Source: Halalkalicoccus sp. CGA53 (GTDB taxonomy: Archaea > Halobacteriota > Halobacteria > Halobacteriales > Halalkalicoccaceae). Taken from it: DNA of 64,000 bases. The stretch spans positions 2,294,001 through 2,358,000 of the forward strand of contig NZ_CP144125.1 in the NCBI RefSeq assembly GCF_036429475.1, read 5' to 3'. Position numbers and translations under genes: made by a program. Below, in pieces: positions 36,097-42,720 of this stretch (positions are counted from its first letter, which is position 1; each line of letters opens with the position of its first letter). A model generated the notes under the pieces. The model saw only the letters and a list, made by a program, of their open reading frames with translations. It did no database searches and had not been told where the DNA came from.

Positions 36097-37146
36097 ATGG
36101 CATACGAGGTAGCGACGATCCCAGGCGACGGTATCGGCCCCGAGGTCGTGGACGCGACGCTCCCGCTGTTCGAGTCGGTCGCCGATAGCCACGGGGTGGA
36201 CGTAGAGTTCGAGCGCTTCGAGTGGGGCTCCGATCGGTATCTGGACGAGGGTGCGATGATGCCCGAGGACGCGCTCGACACCCTGGAGAGCTACGACTCG
36301 ATCCTGCTGGGTGCGGTCGGGCACCCGGAGGTGCCGGATCACCTCACGCTCCACGGACTGCTGTTACCGATCAGAAAGAGCTTCGATCAGCGGGTCTGCA
36401 AGCGCCCGTCCGTGCTCTTCGAGGGCGTCGAGAGCCCGTTGCGGGGCTACGAGGGCGGCGACGTCGACTTCGTGGTCTTCCGCGAGAACACGGAAGGGGA
36501 GTACTCCGACGTGGGTGGGCGCGAACACGTCGGGTTCGCCCACGAGGTGGCGATCCAGACCTCGGTGTTCACCCGCGAGGGGACCGAGTCGATTCTCAGG
36601 GCCGCGTTCGAGGAGGCCGGCGAGCGCGAGGGCCACGTGACGTCGATCACGAAGTCGAACGCCCAGGCCTACAGCATGACGTTCTGGGACGATCTGGTCG
36701 AAGAAATCTCGACGGAGTACCCCGGGATCGAGGTCGAGAGGCTGCTGGTCGACGCGGCGTCGATGGACCTGATCCGTCGGCCCGAGGAGTTCGACGTGAT
36801 CGTCGCCTCGAACCTCTTCGGGGACATCCTCACGGACATCGGTGCGATCGTCACGGGGAGCATGGGACTCGCCCCGTCGGGCAACATCGACCCGTCGGGG
36901 AGCTACCCCTCGATGTTCGAGCCGGTGCACGGGAGCGCCCCGGACATCGTGGGCGAGGGTATTGCGAACCCGCTCGCGACGGTGCTCTCTGCGTCGATGC
37001 TGTTCGAGGACCTGGGCGAGGAGGCGGTCGCGGAGGAGCTCTGGGCGCGCGTCGAGTCGGTGCTCGCCGACGAATCCGCGCCGCTCACGCCCGACCTCGG
37101 TGGGTCCGCGGGAACGGAGGACGTCGTCGAGGCGCTCTCGGACTAG
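36097..37146 (+). CDS. D-malate / tartrate dehydrogenase-type isocitrate-isopropylmalate family enzyme
   Basis: 349 residues. The protein aligns well by eye with E. coli DmlA: IPGDGIGPEVVDAT, GAVGHPEVPDHLTLHGLLLP (about 70), FDQRVCKRPSVLFEGV, VVFRENTEGEYSDVGGR (about 130), TKSNAQAYSMTFWDD and ASNLFGDILTDIGA (about 233). The GHP-x-VPDH segment and the early REN motif distinguish the D-malate/tartrate group from LeuB, but isopropylmalate activity cannot be fully excluded. It would oxidatively decarboxylate D-malate to pyruvate. The stop overlaps the stop of the convergent stress protein gene within one CTAG. Confidence 0.8.
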   Translation: MAYEVATIPGDGIGPEVVDATLPLFESVADSHGVDVEFERFEWGSDRYLDEGAMMPEDALDTLESYDSILLGAVGHPEVPDHLTLHGLLLPIRKSFDQRVCKRPSVLFEGVESPLRGYEGGDVDFVVFRENTEGEYSDVGGREHVGFAHEVAIQTSVFTREGTESILRAAFEEAGEREGHVTSITKSNAQAYSMTFWDDLVEEISTEYPGIEVERLLVDAASMDLIRRPEEFDVIVASNLFGDILTDIGAIVTGSMGLAPSGNIDPSGSYPSMFEPVHGSAPDIVGEGIANPLATVLSASMLFEDLGEEAVAEELWARVESVLADESAPLTPDLGGSAGTEDVVEALSD

Positions 37147-37571
37147 TCGAGCCTGACGGAGACAACGGGGCACGGGGCGTCGAGTAACATGGACTGAACG
37201 ACGCTCCCGAACAGCGCCTTCCCGACCGGCGACCGCTTCCGACCCGCGATGACGAGGTACTCGGCCTCGTGCTCGTCGGCGTAGGTGACGACCTCCTCCG
37301 CGGGGTCGCCCATCAGCCCGACCGCGGTGGCGTCCGCGTGCGCCTCCTCGGCCGCTCTCCGGGCCACCGCGGTCGCCCCCTCGATCACGTCCTCCATCGG
37401 GACCGGTCCGTTCGACCGGGTGACGCTCGTCTGTTCGAGTTCGACGAACCCCTCCCTCGTGAGGACGTGGATGACGTGGACGGGGAGCTCCATGGCCGCC
37501 CCGAGACGGGCGGCCTCCTCGACGATCGGTCCGGCACGCTCGCTCTCGTCGACCGCTGCGACGATCGGCAT
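37143..37571 (-). CDS. universal stress protein, UspA family
   Basis: 142 residues, single domain: start MPIVAAVDESERAGPIVEEA, HVIHVLTREGF (about 33), and the nucleotide-binding tail VIAGRKRSPVGKALFGSVVQ (about 106-125), the G-x2-G-x9-G-S/T motif of ATP-binding members. The start is supported by a TATA-like box 27 nt upstream. Confidence 0.92.
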   Translation of the reverse strand: MPIVAAVDESERAGPIVEEAARLGAAMELPVHVIHVLTREGFVELEQTSVTRSNGPVPMEDVIEGATAVARRAAEEAHADATAVGLMGDPAEEVVTYADEHEAEYLVIAGRKRSPVGKALFGSVVQSMLLDAPCPVVSVRLD

Positions 37572-37593
37572 ACGTCCGTATCGGTTCCCACCC

Positions 37594-37603
37594 GATATAT
37601 AGC
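37594..37603 (-). promoter_or_regulatory. TATA box of the universal stress protein gene
   Basis: Minus-strand GCTATATATC centred 27 nt before ATG 37571, one of the clearest boxes in the window. Confidence 0.6.
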
Positions 37604-37656
37604 TGTAGACCGGCGCGGGGGCGAGGCTTTAGGTTCCCGGCCCGCGCGGGTCGGGT

Positions 37657-38796
37657 ATGTCCGTTCGAACCGTCGAGGCGATCCCGCTCCATCGCGAGCT
37701 CGACACGCGATTCGCGAACGCACAGAAGTGGATCGACAGCCGTGAGTACTGCCTCGTCCGGATCGAGACCGGCGACGGGCTGGTCGGCTGGGGCGAGTGC
37801 TGGGGGCCGATCGCCGGCAACCGGGAGCTGGTCGAGGAGTACGTCGCACCCCGGATCGAGGGCGACGATTCCACGGCCGTCGAACGGCTCCACGAGGAGC
37901 TCGTCTTCGCGCTCCGCTCGTCGTACCACTCCTACGTTCCCGCGAGCGTCGTCAGCGGCGTCGACATGGCGCTCTGGGACCTCTACGGGAAGTCGGTCGG
38001 GGCGTCGGTCTCCCGGCTGCTGGGTGGGCGGCGCCGGGAGGAGGTCCGCGCGTACGCGACGGGGCACTTCTTCGGAGACGTCGAGAGGTTCGAGGAGCTC
38101 GAGGAGGCGGTCGTGCGCGAGGCCGAGGGTCACGTCGCGGCGGGCTTCTCCGCGCTCAAGAACAAGATCGGGCTCTCGCGGCACTTCCCGGGGTGGGGGA
38201 TGGAGGAGGACGTCGCGCTCGTCCGTGCGATCCGGGAGGCCGTCGGCCCGGACGTGCGGCTGATGACCGACGCGAACCACGGCTACGACCGGGCCGACGC
38301 GATGCGGGTCTCGCGTGCGCTCGCCGACCTCGACGTCTACTTCTTCGAGGAGCCGCTGCCGCCGGAGGATCTCGTGGGGTACGCGGCGCTCAACCGAGGA
38401 CCGACGCCGATCGCCGGCGGGGAGTCCTGGGCCTTCCTCCACGAGTTCGAGCGGGTACTCTCGGCGAACGCCGCGAGCTACGTCCAGCCGGACCTGACGA
38501 GCGTCGGCGGGTTCACCTCGGCACGGAGGGTGGCGGCCGCCGCGGGCGCCGCGAACGTCGGCTGTCTCCCGCACGTCTTCGGGAGCGCGGTCGCACTGGC
38601 CGCGAGCCTCCAGCTGCTCGCGACGCTCTCCGGCGAGCCGATGCTCGAGTTCGACCGGACGCCGAACCCGATCCGCGACGACCTCGCGATCGATCCCGTG
38701 GAGAACGACGGGCCGACCGTCGCGATCCCGGACCGACCGGGGATCGGCGTCGAGATCGACGAGCGGGTGCTCTCGCGCTTTCGCGCCGACCGGTAA
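37657..38796 (+). CDS. mandelate racemase/muconate lactonizing enzyme family (enolase superfamily) dehydratase-like
   Basis: 379 residues. A capping domain (1-130) precedes the barrel. Visible: KNKIG with a Lys-x-Lys pair (about 168-170), metal ligands Asp in TDANHGY (about 207), Glu in FEEPL (about 232) and Glu in GGES (about 258), and His in PHVFGS (about 307). This Lys plus His set is typical of racemases and acid-sugar dehydratases of the MR group. It precedes a tripartite tricarboxylate transporter operon in the same direction, so a sugar acid or hydroxy diacid is the probable substrate. It is clearly different from DgoD. Confidence 0.83.
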   Translation: MSVRTVEAIPLHRELDTRFANAQKWIDSREYCLVRIETGDGLVGWGECWGPIAGNRELVEEYVAPRIEGDDSTAVERLHEELVFALRSSYHSYVPASVVSGVDMALWDLYGKSVGASVSRLLGGRRREEVRAYATGHFFGDVERFEELEEAVVREAEGHVAAGFSALKNKIGLSRHFPGWGMEEDVALVRAIREAVGPDVRLMTDANHGYDRADAMRVSRALADLDVYFFEEPLPPEDLVGYAALNRGPTPIAGGESWAFLHEFERVLSANAASYVQPDLTSVGGFTSARRVAAAAGAANVGCLPHVFGSAVALAASLQLLATLSGEPMLEFDRTPNPIRDDLAIDPVENDGPTVAIPDRPGIGVEIDERVLSRFRADR

Positions 38797-38846
38797 CCGC
38801 CGGAACTAGACCGTCCGCCGTCGGTTCTACAACCCGCGAAGAAAAC

Positions 38847-38858
38847 TATTATATATAT
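38847..38858 (+). promoter_or_regulatory. TATA box of the tripartite transporter operon
   Basis: TATTATATATAT about 100 nt before ATG 38956, implying a 5' leader of roughly 75 nt rather than a leaderless start. The operator-like repeat follows 4 bases downstream. Confidence 0.55.
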
Positions 38859-38862
38859 CGCC

Positions 38863-38880
38863 ACCACATCGTCATGTGGT
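38863..38880. promoter_or_regulatory. perfect inverted repeat ACCACAT-CGTC-ATGTGGT
   Basis: Seven-base arms with a 4-base spacer directly after the TATA box and over the expected transcription start, the usual site of an archaeal repressor operator. Its core CCACA-N6-TGTGG is the same as at 15127-15142. Confidence 0.6.
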
Positions 38881-38955
38881 ATCAGCCCACGGTACGGAAC
38901 CACCACCAGGTCAGTCGATCTGGCCGGGCAGAGAAGACCCCGAACGGGGACCACT

Positions 38956-40044
38956 ATGGCACGGGAACACATCCGACACGGCGGCGGGGAACAGACAACG
39001 ACCAACACCGGAGCCGGGGGCGTTCGCAGACGGCGATTCCTCCAGGCGGCGGGGGCGACGTCGGTCGCTGCGATGGCGGGCTGTCTCGCCGGCGACAACG
39101 GGGACGACGAGGGGGACTGGGAGCCGAGCGAACGGATGCGCTACATCGTCCCGTACGACGAGGGCGGCGGAACCGACGTCTACGCCCGCGGTATCATCGA
39201 GCCGCTCACGGACGCGATGGGACAGGACATCCAGATCGACAACGTCCCGGGCGGTGGCGGACTGAACGGCTTCGGCGACGCGATCGGTGCCGAACCGGAC
39301 GGACACACGTTCACGGGAAGCGCGGTGCCGCTCGAGGTGACGCCACAGCTGCTCGACGACCCCGGGTTCGACCAGCGCGACCTGCGCGGGGTCGGCAACA
39401 TCGGCCGGTCGACCTGGTGTCTCATCGTCAACGAGGAGTACGAGGGCGAGGTCGAGACGTTCGACGACGTCAGGGAGATGCACAACTCCGGGGAGTGGAC
39501 GACGATCGGCATCCAGGAGCCCGGCAGCCCGCAGGACATAATGACGCTGCTGGCGAAAGAGGAGCCGGAGTACGCCGACGAGTACGACTGGAACTGGACG
39601 GATCGCGTGCAGTACACCGGGACGGGACCGATCGCCGAGGCGGTGACCTCGGGCGAGGTTCCCTGTGGGATCGGGACCGACGCCGGCACGGAGCCGAACG
39701 TCTCCTCCGGCGGGGTCTACCCCGTCGTCTGCTTCTTCAGCGATGGGACCGACGTCTACCCCGACATCCCGTCGGTCACCGACGAGGGCTACCCGGAGAT
39801 GGACTTCATCGCCGGTGTGACCCGTGGGATCTACGCACCGCCGGACGTCTCCGACGACCGGATCGAGGTGCTCGCAGAGCGCTTCGAGGAGGCGACCGAG
39901 GACGAACGGTACGAGGAGTGGTCGAACGACACCGGCAACCCGATCTTCTGGGAGGGCCCCGAGGAGGCCGAGGCCGCGATGAACGACCCGTTCGAGGTGA
40001 TGGAGGAGCTCGAGATCGTCGAACTCATTCAGGAACACCAATAA
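38956..40044 (+). CDS. tripartite tricarboxylate transporter substrate-binding protein, TctC/Bug family
   Basis: 362 residues. A Tat lipoprotein signal (RRRRFLQAAG at 24-33, lipobox Cys 43 in MAGC) is followed by the Bug fold: MRYIVPYDEGGGTDVYARGI (the first substrate-loop motif), INVPGGGGLNGF-like text near 97-104, and a late GIYAPPDVSDDRIEVLAERF. It captures a carboxylate for TctA/TctB. First gene of the three-gene operon; the upstream dehydratase gene suggests the ligand. Confidence 0.92.
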   Translation: MAREHIRHGGGEQTTTNTGAGGVRRRRFLQAAGATSVAAMAGCLAGDNGDDEGDWEPSERMRYIVPYDEGGGTDVYARGIIEPLTDAMGQDIQIDNVPGGGGLNGFGDAIGAEPDGHTFTGSAVPLEVTPQLLDDPGFDQRDLRGVGNIGRSTWCLIVNEEYEGEVETFDDVREMHNSGEWTTIGIQEPGSPQDIMTLLAKEEPEYADEYDWNWTDRVQYTGTGPIAEAVTSGEVPCGIGTDAGTEPNVSSGGVYPVVCFFSDGTDVYPDIPSVTDEGYPEMDFIAGVTRGIYAPPDVSDDRIEVLAERFEEATEDERYEEWSNDTGNPIFWEGPEEAEAAMNDPFEVMEELEIVELIQEHQ

Positions 40045-40071
40045 GGGCTCTCGGATCTCCACTTATCAGGG

Positions 40072-40695
40072 ATGAACGTACAAGAACTCAGGGAGAAGGT
40101 CACCGCCGAGCAGGTCATGCTCGCGGTCCTGCTCGTGTTGAGCGGGGTGTTCTTCGTGGAGCCGATCGTCCAGGAGTACCCGGACGACGCCCGGGTGTTC
40201 CCCCAGATGACCTCCGCCGCGGTCTTCATCGGCTGTTTCCTGCTGCTCGTCCAGAACTACCTGCCCGGGCCGGTCCGGAAGTTCGTCGCAGAGAGCGTGA
40301 GCATCACCTCGACGCCGATGGAGGAGGAAGAAGACGAGGAGGACGAGGACGACGAGGAGTTCGTGAAGGAGACGCTCGGTCGCGACTACGGTTACGAGGT
40401 GAACGACACCGTGTTCATGGTGGGGACCTCGACGCTGTATCTCGTGCTGGGGTGGGCCGTGGGCCTGCTGTTCGTCACCTTCCCGTTCGTGCTGGCGTAC
40501 ATGCTCTGGTTCAAGGTCCGCTGGCCCATCGCCGTCGTCTGCGGGGTCGCCGCGACGGCGATCATCTACCTGTTCCGGGTGTTCCTCCTCCTGCGGCTCG
40601 ACCGGGGTGCGATCCTCGACTTCAGCCCGTTCGTCCCCACCTCGATCGACCTGCCGCTCGCGTTCGCGCTCGCGACGGTCGCGGGGGTCGCGTAG
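40072..40695 (+). CDS. tripartite tricarboxylate transporter small permease, TctB family
   Basis: 207 residues with four hydrophobic segments. A highly acidic soluble loop of about 20 residues (near 83-103) lies between segments 2 and 3 and is a halophile feature. The early YPDDARVFPQMTSAAVFIG text matches the TctB N-terminal motif (P-x-x-FP). The stop TAG is directly followed by the TctA ATG. Confidence 0.88.
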   Translation: MNVQELREKVTAEQVMLAVLLVLSGVFFVEPIVQEYPDDARVFPQMTSAAVFIGCFLLLVQNYLPGPVRKFVAESVSITSTPMEEEEDEEDEDDEEFVKETLGRDYGYEVNDTVFMVGTSTLYLVLGWAVGLLFVTFPFVLAYMLWFKVRWPIAVVCGVAATAIIYLFRVFLLLRLDRGAILDFSPFVPTSIDLPLAFALATVAGVA

Positions 40696-42192
40696 ATGGC
40701 GGTCGACGCCTTCTTCGAGGGGCTCGCGCTCGCCGCGAGCTGGCCCGTGATCGGGTGGATGGCGCTCGGGCTCGTCCTCGGGATCGTCCTCGGGGCGCTG
40801 CCGGGGATCGGCTCGCCGGTCGGGATGGCGCTCGTACTGCCGCTGACGCTGCCGCTCGATGCGACCTCGGCGATCGTGCTGCTCGTGGCGATCTACAGCG
40901 GGGCGATGTTCGGCGGCTCGATCGCCGCGATCCTGATCAACGCGCCCGGCACCGAGTCCGCGGCGGCGACGACGCTCGACGGCTACCCGATGGCGAAAAA
41001 CGGCCTCGCGAAGAACGCGCTCGCGATCGCGACGACGGCCTCCGCGTTGAACGGCTTCCTCGCGGCGCTCGCGCTGATCCTGCTCTCGCCGGTGCTGATC
41101 GAGGTCGTCCTCGCGTTCGGCTCGCCGGAGTACTTCCTGCTCGCGATCCTCGGTATCTCGCTGATAACGATCGTCACGCAGGGCTCGATCGTGAAGGGGC
41201 TCGTCGCCGGCGCGCTCGGCTTCATGATCTCGACGATCGGCACCGCGATCCTCACCGCGCGCCCGCGGTATACGTTCGGACAGTTCGGCCTCTACGACGG
41301 GATCGACTTCGTCGCGGCGCTGATCGGGATGTTCGCGTTCGCGGAGATGATGAAGCTCGCGGCGAAGAAACAGATCTCCGCCGAGAACATCGAACTCGCT
41401 GGGAGCGTCCGCGAGGGCGTGATGGCGGTGTTCAACCACCCGAAGACGACGCTCAAGTCGGGGCTGATCGGGATGGGGATCGGCATGGTCCCCGGCTCGG
41501 GCGCGACCACCTCGACGTTCGTCGCCTACGCCGAGGAGGCGCGTTCGTCGGCGAAGGACGGCCGGTTCGGTGAGGGCGACCCGCGAGGAGTGATCGCCCC
41601 CGAGGCGGCGAACAACCCGACGGTGAGCGGGTCGCTCATCCCGACGCTCTCGTTCGGGATCCCCGGCAGCGGGAGCACCGCGGTGTTGCTCGGCGGGATC
41701 CTCATGCACGGGCTCCAGCCGGGTCCCGTGCTCTTCGACGAACAGCTGCACATCACCTACGCGCTGTTCGTCTCACTCTTCCTGGGGAACGTGCTGATCC
41801 TGGCGATCGGCCTGACGGTGATCCCGTACGCGAGTAAGATCACCGAACTGGACACGAACGTCATCATCCCGCTCGTCGTCGTGCTCTCCTTTGCGGGCGC
41901 GTTCACGCTGAACCAGAACTGGTTCGACGTGCTCGCGGTCCTGTTGCTGGGCGTGCTCGGCTTCTACATGGTCCGGTACAACTACTCGGTGATCGCGTTC
42001 GTGCTGGGGATCGTCCTCGGGCCGATCGCCGAGGAGAACTTCTTCCGGTCGCTGCAGATCTCCGGCGGGGACTACGCCATCTTCGTCAACCCGATCGACC
42101 GGCCGCTCTCGTTTCTGCTCTCGGTCACGATCTTCCTCGTGCTGTTCGGGCCGTTCATCAAGGCCCGGTTCGACCGCGAGCGTTCCGGCTGA
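40696..42192 (+). CDS. tripartite tricarboxylate transporter large permease, TctA family
   Basis: 498 residues, about 12 membrane segments. Family motifs: LGALPGIGSPVGMALVLPLT (about 34-53), ATTLDGYPMAKNGLAKNAL, FGQFGLYDGIDF, MVPGSGATTSTFVAYAEEAR (about 262-281) and TLSFGIPGSGSTAVLLGG (about 318). It carries the substrate across the membrane with a cation gradient. The start codon abuts the TctB stop. Confidence 0.94.
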   Translation: MAVDAFFEGLALAASWPVIGWMALGLVLGIVLGALPGIGSPVGMALVLPLTLPLDATSAIVLLVAIYSGAMFGGSIAAILINAPGTESAAATTLDGYPMAKNGLAKNALAIATTASALNGFLAALALILLSPVLIEVVLAFGSPEYFLLAILGISLITIVTQGSIVKGLVAGALGFMISTIGTAILTARPRYTFGQFGLYDGIDFVAALIGMFAFAEMMKLAAKKQISAENIELAGSVREGVMAVFNHPKTTLKSGLIGMGIGMVPGSGATTSTFVAYAEEARSSAKDGRFGEGDPRGVIAPEAANNPTVSGSLIPTLSFGIPGSGSTAVLLGGILMHGLQPGPVLFDEQLHITYALFVSLFLGNVLILAIGLTVIPYASKITELDTNVIIPLVVVLSFAGAFTLNQNWFDVLAVLLLGVLGFYMVRYNYSVIAFVLGIVLGPIAEENFFRSLQISGGDYAIFVNPIDRPLSFLLSVTIFLVLFGPFIKARFDRERSG

Positions 42193-42234
42193 TCGTTCCG
42201 GAAGAGTGAGGCGCCCGGACGCCCTTTCTCGCCC

Positions 42235-42663
42235 ATGGCAGAGGGCTACCGACGCGTCTCGCTCGACGAGGTGGGGACGAACCCGGAGAAACCCGGCTCG
42301 CGCTGGGAGCTGTCGAGCGCACTGGGAGTCGACGCGTTCAACCTGAACGTCGCGGTCCTCGAGGCGGGGGAACGACTCTCGCAGAACCAGTTTCACTACC
42401 ACGAGAACCAGCAAGAGGCCTTTTACGTCGCGGAGGGGCGCTGTCGCGTCGAAGCCAGGGAGGAGGGGTTCGAGTTGGAGACGACGGACACCGTCGCCTT
42501 CGAGGCGGGAGAAGTCGGGACGCACGTGATCTACAACCCGTTCGAGGAGCCGTGCCGACTGGTGGGGATCGGCTGGCCGCCTGAGGGGCGACACCCGGTC
42601 CACCAGGTCGAGACGGTCGACGCGCTGCTCGAAGAGCGTTACGGGAAGGAGGGGCCGTCGTAG
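42235..42663 (+). CDS. cupin domain protein
   Basis: 142 residues, a single beta-barrel. The first metal motif is seen in SQNQFHYHENQQEAFYVAEGRC (H57 and H59, with E64 following) and the second in a region near FEAGEVGTHVIYNP (H101). It could be a small isomerase, epimerase or regulator. Its place between the transporter and the third fused dehydrogenase suggests a role with the same substrate; the function is not known. Confidence 0.82.
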   Translation: MAEGYRRVSLDEVGTNPEKPGSRWELSSALGVDAFNLNVAVLEAGERLSQNQFHYHENQQEAFYVAEGRCRVEAREEGFELETTDTVAFEAGEVGTHVIYNPFEEPCRLVGIGWPPEGRHPVHQVETVDALLEERYGKEGPS

Positions 42664-42685
42664 TCCGATCGAGAGGGGATAAGCG

Positions 42686-42699
42686 CCACAGTAATGTGG
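42686..42699. promoter_or_regulatory. inverted repeat CCACA-N4-TGTGG before paralog 3
   Basis: It lies 22-35 bases before ATG 42721, in the region expected to hold the promoter. It has the same arms as the repeats at 15127 and 38863, but a spacer of four instead of six. Confidence 0.4.
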
Positions 42700-42720
42700 G
42701 ACCTCCCGTAGGTGTGTGTA

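Noticed and set aside
36364-38574. 736-codon minus-strand frame
   Set aside because: It is antisense to the malate/tartrate dehydrogenase-type, UspA and MR-type genes, which have clear family motifs; the antisense product has none.
37797-41573. Very long plus-strand open frame (over 1200 codons)
   Set aside because: It crosses the true MR-type and transporter genes in another frame and is dominated by Arg, Gly and Pro, the usual antiphase pattern of GC-rich DNA.
42694-42711. Five-codon ORF before dehydrogenase paralog 3
   Set aside because: Too short, without a TATA box at the right distance; it arises from the TGTGG arm of the inverted repeat.
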